Source: Paenibacillus sp. 32352 (GTDB lineage: Bacteria > Bacillota > Bacilli > Paenibacillales > NBRC-103111). Taken from it: a stretch of 64,000 nt of DNA. Positions 37,312 through 45,043 of the stretch are shown here, piece after piece (the stretch's first letter is position 1; every line of letters begins with the position of its first letter). The stretch covers positions 186,001 to 250,000 of the forward strand of contig NZ_MZNT01000001.1 in assembly GCF_002042965.1 (NCBI RefSeq), read 5' to 3'. The notes under the pieces were generated by a model that was not told where the DNA came from, made no database searches, and saw nothing but the letters and a program-made list of their open reading frames with translations. The translations under genes and the position numbers were made by a program.

Positions 37312-38055
37312 ATGCGTGTCTCTTTATTCATTACTTGCCTGGCGGATCAGTTGTATCCGGAGGTTGGAGAAAGCGTTGTCCGTTTGCTGCACCGTTACGG
37401 CTGTGAGGTGGACTTCCCGCAAGCTCAAGTGTGCTGCGGACAGCCTGCCTTCAACAGCGGCTATCAGGATGAAGCGCGGGAAGTGGCTCGCGGCTTGATT
37501 CGGGCTTTTGAGCACAGCGATTATGTTGTGTCCCCGTCCGGCTCCTGTACCGGTATGGTTCATCACTACTACCCGCAGCTGTTCGAGAATGAGCCCGAGT
37601 GGAAGAAGAAAGCGGAAGATTTGATCGGAAAAATGTACGAGTTTTCGCAGTTCCTTGTGAACGTGCTCGGCGTGACCGATTTGGGAGCCGTATTCAACGA
37701 GAAGGTCACATACCATGCCTCCTGTCATGCGACGCGATTCCTGGGTGTGAAGGAAGAGCCGGGCAAGCTGATGGCGGAAGTGAAGGGCCTAGAGCTGATC
37801 GAGCTTCCGAGAAAAGAAGACTGCTGCGGCTTCGGCGGTACCTTTGCCGTGAAGATGGCGGATATGTCGGAGGCGATGGTCTGTGAAAAAGCGGGCCATG
37901 TGTGCTCTACAGGGGCCAGTGTGCTGGTCGGTTCGGATATGGGCTGTCTGATGAATATCGGAGGCCGTTTGAATAAAGACAACAAGCCGATTCGCGTAAT
38001 GCATATTGCGCAGCTGCTGGAGGAAGGAGTGAAGAACGGTGAGTCAGGTCGATGA
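37312..38055 (+). CDS. lutA: L-lactate utilisation protein LutA (Fe-S, CCG domains)
   Basis: A 247-residue protein with two Cys-rich CCG-type domains (QVCCGQPAFNSGY at about 40; EDCCGFGGTFAVK at about 167) that bind an iron-sulfur cluster. LutABC together oxidise L-lactate to pyruvate in the cytoplasm. AAGGAAGGG precedes the ATG. It overlaps lutB by 17 bases. Length and motifs match Bacillus LutA. Confidence 0.96.
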   Translation: MRVSLFITCLADQLYPEVGESVVRLLHRYGCEVDFPQAQVCCGQPAFNSGYQDEAREVARGLIRAFEHSDYVVSPSGSCTGMVHHYYPQLFENEPEWKKKAEDLIGKMYEFSQFLVNVLGVTDLGAVFNEKVTYHASCHATRFLGVKEEPGKLMAEVKGLELIELPRKEDCCGFGGTFAVKMADMSEAMVCEKAGHVCSTGASVLVGSDMGCLMNIGGRLNKDNKPIRVMHIAQLLEEGVKNGESGR

Positions 38056-39541
38056 GAAGCAGTTGATCGGGACGGGTTTGAAAAAGAGAACAGAGGAAGC
38101 GCTTGCCGACGAATTCCTCCGCAAAGCGGTTGCATTCACTACCGATAAGCTGAAGACCGCCAAGCTGAAGGCGATGGACGACTTCGGGCATTGGGAGGAG
38201 TGGCGCGAACGCGGCAAGCAGATCCGGAAGCATGTCGTGGAGAACCTGGATTATTATTTAACCCAGTTCACGGACAATGTCACCAAAGCGGGCGGACATG
38301 TCTATTTCTGCCAGACGGCGGATGAAGCGGTCAAGGTGTTCATGAAGCTTGCCGAGGAGCGCAAGGCGAAGCTGGTTGCCAAAGGGAAATCGATGGTATC
38401 GGAAGAAATCCATCTGAATCATCATCTGGAGGAGCGCGGCATCGAGGCGATCGAGACCGACTTGGGCGAGTATATTCTGCAGCTGGCCAAGGAAACGCCT
38501 TCCCATTTGATCATCCCTGCGATTCATAAGAACAAGCAGCAGATCGCCGATCTGTTCAATGACGAGTCGGGCGAGCAGTTTCCGCCGGAGACGAAGGTGC
38601 TTGCGAACTATGCCAGGCAGCGGCTCCGCAACTACTTCCTTGAGGCGGATATCGGCTTGACGGGCTGTAACTTCGGCGTTGCCGAGTCCGGCTCGATCAC
38701 GCTCGTCTCCAATGAAGGGAACGGGCGGATGGTCAGCACGATTCCTAAATCCCATGTCGTCATTATGGGGATGGAGCGTTTGGTTCCGACCTATGACGAC
38801 CTGGAGGTCGTCCTGAACCTGCTCGCGCGCAGCGCAACGGGCCAGAAGCTGACGACGTATACGTCGATGATTACCGGCCCGCGCCGCGAAGGGGAGCTCG
38901 ACGGACCGGAGGAGCTCCATCTCATCGTCCTGGACAACGGACGCTCGGCGCAGCTCGGCGATCCGGTGTTCCAGGAGGTGCTGCACTGCATCCGCTGTGC
39001 AGCCTGTTTGAACGCGTGCCCCGTGTACCGTCACGTGGGCGGACACACCTACGGCAGCGTATACAGCGGCCCTATCGGGGCCGTATTGACGCCGCTGCTG
39101 CAGCAGGACATGAAGGAAGCGGGCCAACTGGCCTACGCTTCCAGTCTGTGCGGGGCATGCTACGAGGCATGCCCGGTCAAGATCCCGCTGCACGATATGC
39201 TCGTGCAGCTGCGCGCCCGCAAGGTCAAGATGGGGCTGACCCCGCTTGCCGAGCGCGCCGCGTTCAAGTCGTTCCAGACGGCGTTCGGGAACGTGACCTT
39301 GTACAAAATGGCGACCAAGTCCGCCTATTATCTGCAGAAGCCGTTCATCAGCAAAGGCTTCATCAAGAAAGGCCCGGGACCGATGTCCGGCTGGACACAG
39401 TCGCGCTTCTTCCCGATGAAGCCGAAGCAGTCGTTCCGCGACCGGTGGGAGGCGCTGCAGCAGGAGCTGAAGAACGCTCCGGTCGTCGCGGAAGCTCCTA
39501 AAGCTCCGGTGAATAAGGGAGGTAAGCCTCATGAGCATTAA
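38039..39541 (+). CDS. lutB: L-lactate utilisation Fe-S protein LutB
   Basis: A 500-residue protein with an N-terminal LUD domain (about 60-290, including GCNFGVAESGSITLVSNEGNG-type region) and two 4Fe-4S motifs (CIRCAACLNACPVY and CGACYEACPVK), then a helical C-terminus. It is the electron-transfer and catalytic core partner in LutABC. It starts with GTG inside lutA, with AAGGAG upstream, and overlaps lutC by 11 bases, so the three are translationally coupled. Confidence 0.96.
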   Translation: MSQVDEKQLIGTGLKKRTEEALADEFLRKAVAFTTDKLKTAKLKAMDDFGHWEEWRERGKQIRKHVVENLDYYLTQFTDNVTKAGGHVYFCQTADEAVKVFMKLAEERKAKLVAKGKSMVSEEIHLNHHLEERGIEAIETDLGEYILQLAKETPSHLIIPAIHKNKQQIADLFNDESGEQFPPETKVLANYARQRLRNYFLEADIGLTGCNFGVAESGSITLVSNEGNGRMVSTIPKSHVVIMGMERLVPTYDDLEVVLNLLARSATGQKLTTYTSMITGPRREGELDGPEELHLIVLDNGRSAQLGDPVFQEVLHCIRCAACLNACPVYRHVGGHTYGSVYSGPIGAVLTPLLQQDMKEAGQLAYASSLCGACYEACPVKIPLHDMLVQLRARKVKMGLTPLAERAAFKSFQTAFGNVTLYKMATKSAYYLQKPFISKGFIKKGPGPMSGWTQSRFFPMKPKQSFRDRWEALQQELKNAPVVAEAPKAPVNKGGKPHEH

Positions 39542-40307
39542 GCCAGGACAAATGCACGGGCGGGATGCCTTCATCGCGAATATTTCGTCGCGATTAGGAC
39601 GCAAAGCGCCGCCAAGTACTCCTCCAGAGCGGCCGTTCCGCGGCGCTCCGGAGTTCTATAAAGAGATCGAACGTACGACCGATGAGAAGATTGAGCTCTT
39701 CATTCAGAACTGGACGGCCTTAACCGGCAAGGTGCTGGTTGTTGAGGAAGCGGAGGCCAAGACCGCCATAGGCGCATGGCTTAAGGAAATTGCGGCCGAG
39801 CTGAACGTTACGCATGTTTCCCGCTGGGAGCATGAGGGCCTGATCGCGCTCGGTCTGGATGAAGCTTTGGCGGAAGCCGGGGTAACCGTCGTTCCTTGGA
39901 AGGAGATCGAGTCCGCCGGGAACGAATCGGCCAGCGAGGCAGAAGGCAGCTCCAACTGGGCGAAGCGCAGTGAGCTGCTGAAGCGCACGGAGCGCTGTCA
40001 GCTCGGTATGATATGGCCTGATTATGCCATTGCCAATACCAGTACGCTGGCTCTGCAATGCTCGCCGCAGCGGGGCCGCTCCGTCAGCCTGCTGACGGAT
40101 ATCCTGTTCGCGGTATTCCGCGCGGATCAGCTGGTTACCCGTATGGGCGAAGCGTTCAGCGGCATTACGGCAGGCAAGGCTAATGGCAGCGACTATGCTT
40201 CCTCGCTGAATTTGATTACAGGGCCGAGCCGAAGCGCCGACATTGAGAACGACCTTACGATCGGGATTCACGGACCCGGCAAGGTATACGCGGTCATTAT
40301 CAAGTAA
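39531..40307 (+). CDS. lutC: L-lactate utilisation protein LutC (LUD domain)
   Basis: A 258-residue LUD-domain protein (RDAFIANISSRLGRK start; central IANTSTLALQC; C-terminal GPSRSADIENDLTIGIHGPG) that completes the LutABC L-lactate dehydrogenase complex. AGGGAGG precedes the ATG within lutB. No lactate permease (LutP) is encoded in this window, which suggests that some or all of the lactate arises inside the cell, as the following operon would predict. Confidence 0.96.
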   Translation: MSIKPGQMHGRDAFIANISSRLGRKAPPSTPPERPFRGAPEFYKEIERTTDEKIELFIQNWTALTGKVLVVEEAEAKTAIGAWLKEIAAELNVTHVSRWEHEGLIALGLDEALAEAGVTVVPWKEIESAGNESASEAEGSSNWAKRSELLKRTERCQLGMIWPDYAIANTSTLALQCSPQRGRSVSLLTDILFAVFRADQLVTRMGEAFSGITAGKANGSDYASSLNLITGPSRSADIENDLTIGIHGPGKVYAVIIK

Positions 40308-40342
40308 AAATACTCGTCATCTCGTCAGGGGATGAGCTATCG

Positions 40343-40382
40343 AAGGATTGAGCAGAGCTAGGGGCTGCTCAATCCTTTTTTT
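40343..40382 (+). terminator. Rho-independent terminator of lutABC
   Basis: A perfect 13-bp stem, AAGGATTGAGCAG with CTGCTCAATCCTT, 9-base loop, followed by a T-run. It separates lutABC transcription from the IclR operon. Confidence 0.93.
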
Positions 40383-40544
40383 CATTTTTCGGGATCTTCT
40401 CCAAAGTGGTTTCTCATCAACTTGAAGCCGCTCTTCTCCAGGCTGTTTCTAACACCAGTTTGCTCCAGTGAACCCGAAGCCTCAATACAAGCTCCTATAG
40501 GCTTGGAGCGGGTTTTCGCTTGTTATGGAGGGGGCAAAAATCCG

Positions 40545-40609
40545 TTGACATATCGTACTCCCCGTTGTACGATGAAATTGTCAATTATACAAAACCTTGG
40601 TTTTGTATA
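40545..40609 (+). promoter_or_regulatory. Promoter and palindromic operators of the IclR-headed operon
   Basis: TTGACA (40545-40550) and TACGAT (40568-40573) with a 17-base spacer form a good sigma-A promoter. ATCGTAC (40552-40558) and GTACGAT (40567-40573) are an inverted repeat covering the spacer and -10. Downstream, TATACAAAACC (40586-40596) and GGTTTTGTATA (40599-40609) form an 11-bp perfect palindrome separated by two bases, positioned about 13 bases after the -10, where a repressor would block transcription. The product of the first gene (IclR family) is the natural ligand. A 63-codon frame over this region is not a gene. Confidence 0.8.
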
Positions 40610-40683
40610 CTAAACCAAATGAAACAAGCACTATTTTGAAAAAGCATTAGTCGCTTGTGAAGTGTAAGCTTGCAGGAGGACGC

Positions 40684-41442
40684 ATGGAAAAGAAATATTG
40701 GGTACCTGCTCTAGAGAAAGCCGATGTTGTCCTTCAGGCGATATCCCTACAGCCTTCCAAGCTGAAGCTGATCGATTTGTCCAGACAGCTTGGCATTAAT
40801 AAAAGCTCCATGTTCTCGCTGCTGAATACAATGGAGGCGCTGGAATGGGTTGTCCGCGAGCCGGAAGCGACCTATTCGCTGGGCTCTAAGCTAGGCTTTA
40901 TCGGAAACATTTATTTTAAACAATTCAGCCTGATCGACCGGTTCCGCAAGGAGGCATCGGTTACCAAACATACGATTCAGGAAACGATCCAGCTCGCAAG
41001 GCTGGAGCAGAGCGACGTGCTGTATCTGGCCAAGGAGGAAATGCCGTCTCCCGTGAGACTGGCTTCCGAGCCGGGAATGAAGCTGCCTGCGCATGCTACG
41101 GCATTGGGCAAGGTTATGCTTGCCCATCTGGAGCCTGCCGCCGTCGAGACGCTGTATCCCGCAGAGGAGCTGCAGCAAGGGTTGACTCCGCATACGATCA
41201 AATCGCGGTCCGATCTGCTGAAGCAGCTGGAGCAAATCCGGGGAGAAGGCTACGCCAGCGATCTTCAGGAAGCCGTCATGGGCTTTTGCTGTGTCGCTGC
41301 GCCGGTGCGCGATGCTCAGGGGAGTGTCATTGCGGCTATAAGCTGCTCCATGTTCCAGCATGAATGGGAGCAGAAGCGGGAGCTGGCAAGGCGGGAAATT
41401 TGCGCTTTGGCTGACCGGCTGTCGCAGGGGACATGCAATTAA
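40684..41442 (+). CDS. IclR family transcriptional regulator
   Basis: A 252-residue protein with an N-terminal winged helix (ALEKADVVLQAISLQPSKLKL, then GINKSSMFSLLNTME) and the IclR ligand-binding domain (about 75-250; LPAHATALGKVMLA, GYASDLQEAVMGFCCVAAPVRD). IclR proteins regulate sugar-acid and aromatic catabolism and usually sense a pathway intermediate. AGGAGG precedes the ATG at 40684. It heads a five-gene catabolic operon ending at the 45.86 kb terminator and probably represses itself through the palindromes upstream. Confidence 0.95.
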   Translation: MEKKYWVPALEKADVVLQAISLQPSKLKLIDLSRQLGINKSSMFSLLNTMEALEWVVREPEATYSLGSKLGFIGNIYFKQFSLIDRFRKEASVTKHTIQETIQLARLEQSDVLYLAKEEMPSPVRLASEPGMKLPAHATALGKVMLAHLEPAAVETLYPAEELQQGLTPHTIKSRSDLLKQLEQIRGEGYASDLQEAVMGFCCVAAPVRDAQGSVIAAISCSMFQHEWEQKRELARREICALADRLSQGTCN

Positions 41443-41469
41443 CCAAACATTTGGAAGGATGTGCCGAAG

Positions 41470-42243
41470 ATGAGATTGGAAAATAAAATTACGCTGATCA
41501 CCGGTTCTGGATCGGGTATCGGTCAAAGCTCCGCGCTCTTGTTTGCAAAAGAAGGCGCTACCGTTATCGTGAACGATCTGGTGGAGGAAAAAGGCCTGGA
41601 GACCGTTGACATGATCACCAAAGCCGGCGGCAAGGCAGTGTTCATTCAGGCGGACGTAACGAATCCGGAGTCTGTGAAGGCCATGGTCGATCAAGCTATC
41701 GCTCAGTTTGGGCGCATCGACGTATTGTTTAACAACGCAGGCGTCAGCGGCGTAGGGGCGATCCACGAGGTGGAGCCGGAAGCGTGGGACCGCGTCATCA
41801 ACATCAACATTCGCGGTGTATTCCTGCCATGTAAATATGTGCTCCCTCACATGATGGAGGCGCGCAGCGGGTCTATTATTAACATGTCTTCCTGCATTGC
41901 TGAAATCGGTTTGGCCCGCCGTGCTTCGTATTCGGCTACCAAGGGCGCGGTGCTTGCTTTGACGAAATCCATGCAAGTGGACTACGCTCCGTACCAAATC
42001 CGCTGCAACGCGCTGCTTCCAGGCACGATTCTGACTCCTTTCGTTGAGGATTACTTGAAAAAATCGTACGACAACGAAGAAGAAGCCTACGCGTCCCTCA
42101 AAACCCGTCAATTAAGCGGCGACCTGGGCAGACCGGAGGATGTAGCCAAGGCGGCCCTGTTCCTTGCTTCCGACGAATCCAAATTCATGATGGGCTCACC
42201 GCTCTATATTGACGGCGGCGTTGTTTTCGGCAAGAACGCTTAA
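41470..42243 (+). CDS. Short-chain dehydrogenase; candidate 2-keto-3-deoxy sugar acid 4-dehydrogenase
   Basis: A 257-residue classical SDR with the cofactor motif GSGSGIG (about 13-19), NNAG, catalytic Ser in INMSS and YSATK for the Tyr-Lys pair, ending YIDGG. An acidic residue at the end of beta-2 (NDLVEEKG) favours NAD. In characterised pathways an SDR of this kind oxidises 2-keto-3-deoxy-L-rhamnonate or -fuconate to the 2,4-diketo acid, which a FAH-family enzyme then hydrolyses; that enzyme is encoded next. ATG 41470 is preferred over GTG 41461 because GGAAGGAT sits too near the latter. The substrate is inferred. Confidence 0.9.
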   Translation: MRLENKITLITGSGSGIGQSSALLFAKEGATVIVNDLVEEKGLETVDMITKAGGKAVFIQADVTNPESVKAMVDQAIAQFGRIDVLFNNAGVSGVGAIHEVEPEAWDRVININIRGVFLPCKYVLPHMMEARSGSIINMSSCIAEIGLARRASYSATKGAVLALTKSMQVDYAPYQIRCNALLPGTILTPFVEDYLKKSYDNEEEAYASLKTRQLSGDLGRPEDVAKAALFLASDESKFMMGSPLYIDGGVVFGKNA

Positions 42244-42296
42244 ATTTATTAAAATATCAGCACTCATAACCATATTATTTTTTGGAGGTATATCTG

Positions 42297-43217
42297 ATGA
42301 AGCTTCTTACTTTTATCGAAAATGGCCAGCAAAAGCTTGGCGTCAAAACGGAACAAGGCGTCGTACATATTTCCGCTGCGCTGCAGGCGGTTCCGGCGGC
42401 CCCTGGTCAATCCGTACCGCAAAACGTGCATGGAGTCATTAACGGGGGAGCGCCTGCCGTTGCTTCTTTGCAGGCTTATGTCGATCAAGCGTTGTCCGCT
42501 GCTGCGAGCGGCACTGCCGGATATATTTTGAATGAATCTGATCTGAAGCTGGGTCCTTGCGTTACGCATCCTAACAAAATCATCTGCGTCGGGTTGAACT
42601 ACCGCAAGCATGCGGAAGAGACGAACGCACCGATTCCGCAATATCCGATCCTGTTCAATAAATTCAACAACACCTTGACCGGCCATGGCGCCGATGTGCC
42701 TCTTCCGGTGAAAGTAACCGACCAAGTGGACTATGAGGCGGAGCTCGTTATCGTCATCGGTAAAGAAGCCAAGTACGTATCCAAGGAAAACGCGTTGGAT
42801 CATGTATTCGGTTATTGCAACGTGAACGATTTGTCCGCACGCGACTTGCAAATGCGCACACAACAATGGCTGCTCGGCAAAAGCTGTGACGGCTTCAGCC
42901 CGTTGGGACCATACCTCGTAACGGCAGACGAAGTAGGCAATCCGAACGACTTGTCCATTCGCTGCATCGTGAACGGCGAAGTGCGTCAAAACTCGAACAC
43001 TTCCGATATGATCTTCTACTGTGACGAGATCGTAAGCTACATCTCCCAACATATGACTCTGGTTCCAGGCGACATTATTTTGACAGGAACCCCGGAAGGC
43101 GTTGTGCTCGGATTGCCTGAGGACAAACGCGTTTACTTGAAGGCCGGCGACGTGGTTACGATCGAGATCGAAAAGCTGGGTTCGTTGACGAACAAAATGG
43201 TAGTCGAGAGAGTTTAA
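42297..43217 (+). CDS. Fumarylacetoacetate hydrolase family protein; candidate 2,4-diketo-3-deoxy acid hydrolase
   Basis: A 306-residue FAH-family enzyme. The core (about 90-305) has PNKIICVGLNYRKHAEE, DYEAELVIVIGKEA with metal-binding Glu residues, GYCNVNDLSARDLQ, GKSCDGFSPLGP, and the C-terminal LTGTPEGV. FAH enzymes hydrolyse C-C bonds in 1,3-diketo acids using a divalent metal. In the L-rhamnose and L-fucose diketo pathways the relative yields pyruvate plus L-lactate. TTGGAGGT lies 7 bases before the ATG at 42297. The tandem hairpin repeats begin 15 bases after its stop. Confidence 0.93.
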   Translation: MKLLTFIENGQQKLGVKTEQGVVHISAALQAVPAAPGQSVPQNVHGVINGGAPAVASLQAYVDQALSAAASGTAGYILNESDLKLGPCVTHPNKIICVGLNYRKHAEETNAPIPQYPILFNKFNNTLTGHGADVPLPVKVTDQVDYEAELVIVIGKEAKYVSKENALDHVFGYCNVNDLSARDLQMRTQQWLLGKSCDGFSPLGPYLVTADEVGNPNDLSIRCIVNGEVRQNSNTSDMIFYCDEIVSYISQHMTLVPGDIILTGTPEGVVLGLPEDKRVYLKAGDVVTIEIEKLGSLTNKMVVERV

Positions 43218-43232
43218 TAAAGTTATAGGTGA

Positions 43233-43453
43233 AGCTTTCCTAGAAAGCTCAGCTAATGCTTACGAGAAAAGTTTTCCTTAGGAAAACTCAGCTAATGCTT
43301 ACGAGAAAAGTTTTCCTTAGGAAAACTCAGTTAATGCTTACGAAGAAAGTTTTCCTTAGGAAAACTCAGTTAATGCTTACGAAGATAGCTTTCCTTACGG
43401 AAAGCTCAGTAACGCTTACGAAGAAAGTTTTCCTTCGGAAAACTCTAAGGAGG
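43233..43453 (+). repeat. Five tandem 39-bp hairpin repeats plus a partial unit, ending in a Shine-Dalgarno sequence
   Basis: GCTTACGA recurs at 43258, 43297, 43336, 43375 and 43414, exactly every 39 bases; a truncated hairpin precedes them at 43233-43249. Each unit holds a stem-loop: AGTTTTCC with GGAAAACT around 3 bases, or AGCTTTCC with GGAAAGCT in the fourth. The T/A to C/G exchange is compensatory, indicating a selected RNA or DNA hairpin. Units 1-4 end in CTCAGYTAATG or a close variant; the last ends CTCTAAGGAGG and supplies the ribosome binding site of the dehydratase small subunit. The element lies inside the operon, so it is in the mRNA. Confidence 0.95.
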
Positions 43454-43460
43454 TTAAACA

Positions 43461-43781
43461 ATGGCAGGACATCAAATAGAAGCAGGCGCTGACGCTCTAG
43501 TCATGGACGCCAAGGATCACGTAGCAACAGCGATCAAGGACCTGGAAAAAGGGCAAAAGATTAGTTACCGCGTGCAGGAACAAGTTCGCGAGGTCGTTTT
43601 GTTGGATGCGGTGCCTTTCGGTCATAAAATTGCTATCGAAGACATAGCCCAAGGTACTGATATTCTCAAATACGGCGAAGTAATCGGACGCACTACGGCG
43701 GATATCAAAGCAGGCCAGCATGTGCACGTTCACAATGTGGAAGGCATTCGCGGTCGCGGAGACCAAGCCGCAAAAGCTTAA
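43461..43781 (+). CDS. UxaA-type dehydratase small subunit (SAF domain)
   Basis: A 106-residue protein consisting of one SAF domain (VREVVLLDAVPFGHKIAIEDI, YGEVIGRTTADIKAGQHVHVHNVEG), equivalent to the N-terminal part of altronate dehydratase UxaA. Its large partner is the next gene. Split UxaA enzymes dehydrate sugar acids to 2-keto-3-deoxy acids; a similar split pair sits in the Campylobacter jejuni L-fucose locus, and SuyAB sulfolactate lyase has the same build. AAGGAGG from the last hairpin repeat is its ribosome binding site, 7 bases from the ATG. Confidence 0.93.
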   Translation: MAGHQIEAGADALVMDAKDHVATAIKDLEKGQKISYRVQEQVREVVLLDAVPFGHKIAIEDIAQGTDILKYGEVIGRTTADIKAGQHVHVHNVEGIRGRGDQAAKA

Positions 43782-43787
43782 TTACGA

Positions 43788-43839
43788 AACTCAGCCTATG
43801 CTTACGAAGATAGTTTTGCTCCGCAAAACTCTAAGGAGG
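43788..43839 (+). repeat. Single hairpin-Shine-Dalgarno repeat copy
   Basis: ACTCAGCCTATGCTTACGAAG followed by AGTTTTGC (43812-43819), loop TCC, GCAAAACT (43823-43830), then CTAAGGAGG. Compared with the tandem array, the C-G pair in the stem is flipped to G-C on both sides, again compensatory. It provides the ribosome binding site of the large dehydratase subunit. Confidence 0.92.
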
Positions 43840-43846
43840 AAAAAAC

Positions 43847-45007
43847 ATGGATCACATGATGGGTTACAGAAGACCGAACGGCGACGTAGGGATCCGCAAT
43901 CACCTGCTGATTATTCCTACGGTCATTTGCGCGAACCAAGTTTGCAGCCGTATCAACCAGATGGTACCCGACACGGTAGCGATTCCGCATCAGCATGGCT
44001 GCAGCCAAATCGGCGCCGACAAAGAGCGCACGTTCGAGGTGCTGGCAGGCACAGGCAAAAACCCGAACGTCGGCGGCGTTATCATTATCAGCTTGGGCTG
44101 TGAGGTTATCGACCCCAACGAATTGGCGGATGCAATCCGTCCTACCGGTAAGCTGGTAGAAGTGTTCGACATTCAGTCGGTCGGCGGTTCCGTTAAGGCC
44201 ATTCAGCATGGCGCAGAGCTAGCCAAAAAAATGCGCGCCCAATTGGACGCTATGCAGCCTGAGCCGATTCCGTTCAGCGAGCTGATCATCGGCGTAAAAT
44301 GCGGAGGCTCCGACGCCACATCCGGTTTGGCTTCCAACCCGGCGCTCGGTGCGGCGGCAGATACGCTGATCCAGCACGGCGGCGGCGTCGTTATCGGCGA
44401 AACGACCGAGATTATCGGAGCGGAGCATGTACTCGCTTCCCGCTGTGCGACTCCGGAAACCGAGAAGCAGCTGTACCACATCGTGGACCGCTTCGAGAAA
44501 GAGGTAGAGCGGATGGGGGCCGACATGCGCGGCGGTAATCCGAGCCCGGGCAATATTGCCGGAGGTTTAACGACGATTGAAGAGAAATCCTTGGGCTGCA
44601 TCAGCAAATGCGGCACAGCTCCGATCAAAGGGGTTGTAGAATATGCAGAGCAGCTTCCTAAGCATGGTCTGTACTTCATGGACTCCCCTGGTAACGACAT
44701 TGAGTGCGTGTCCGGTATGGCAGCGGGCGGAGCGCATCTGGTCTGCTTTACGACAGGACGCGGTACGCCGACAGGCTCAGCCGTAATCCCGGTCATCAAA
44801 ATTACCGGCAACAAGCGGATGTTCCAGCGTATGAGCGATAATATGGACGTCGATGTCAGCGACATGCTGGAAGGCACATTGAGCTTGGAAGACGCCGGTA
44901 ACATCATCTGGGATGAGATCAAAGCTGTAGCGAACGGCAAGCTCACGAAAGCGGAAGTGCTCGGCCATACGGAGTTCAGTATCAACCGAATCGGACCATC
45001 TCTCTAA
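43847..45007 (+). CDS. UxaA-type dehydratase large subunit
   Basis: A 386-residue protein corresponding to the catalytic C-terminal part of altronate/galactarate dehydratases: GYRRPNGDVGIRNHLLIIPT at the start, HQHGCSQIG, SLGCEV, KCGGSDATSG, ISKCGTAPI and the final FTTGRGTPTGSAV. The conserved Cys and His residues bind an iron ion or cluster. With the SAF subunit it should convert an aldonate or uronate-derived acid to a 2-keto-3-deoxy acid. Altronate, L-fuconate, L-rhamnonate and sulfolactate are all possible substrates; neighbours favour a 6-deoxy-sugar acid. Confidence 0.93.
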   Translation: MDHMMGYRRPNGDVGIRNHLLIIPTVICANQVCSRINQMVPDTVAIPHQHGCSQIGADKERTFEVLAGTGKNPNVGGVIIISLGCEVIDPNELADAIRPTGKLVEVFDIQSVGGSVKAIQHGAELAKKMRAQLDAMQPEPIPFSELIIGVKCGGSDATSGLASNPALGAAADTLIQHGGGVVIGETTEIIGAEHVLASRCATPETEKQLYHIVDRFEKEVERMGADMRGGNPSPGNIAGGLTTIEEKSLGCISKCGTAPIKGVVEYAEQLPKHGLYFMDSPGNDIECVSGMAAGGAHLVCFTTGRGTPTGSAVIPVIKITGNKRMFQRMSDNMDVDVSDMLEGTLSLEDAGNIIWDEIKAVANGKLTKAEVLGHTEFSINRIGPSL

Positions 45008-45043
45008 TAGATATACGTGGCATCACGAAGGAGGAAGCGGAAG

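Noticed and set aside
38258..39604. 448-codon frame antisense to lutB
   Set aside because: Its length reflects the high third-position GC of lutB; no family features and no ribosome binding site.
40422..40613. 63-codon open frame between lutC and the IclR gene
   Set aside because: It spans the terminator-to-promoter interval and both operator palindromes, lacks a ribosome binding site and resembles no protein.
43233..43453. CRISPR array
   Set aside because: Repeats are directly contiguous without unique spacers, and there are no cas genes in the window.
43256..43492. 78-codon frame encoding a repeated 13-residue unit (MLTRKVFLRKTQL)
   Set aside because: The 39-bp repeat period is a multiple of three, so a repetitive open frame arises automatically. 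It has no ribosome binding site and runs into the real dehydratase subunit gene in another frame.
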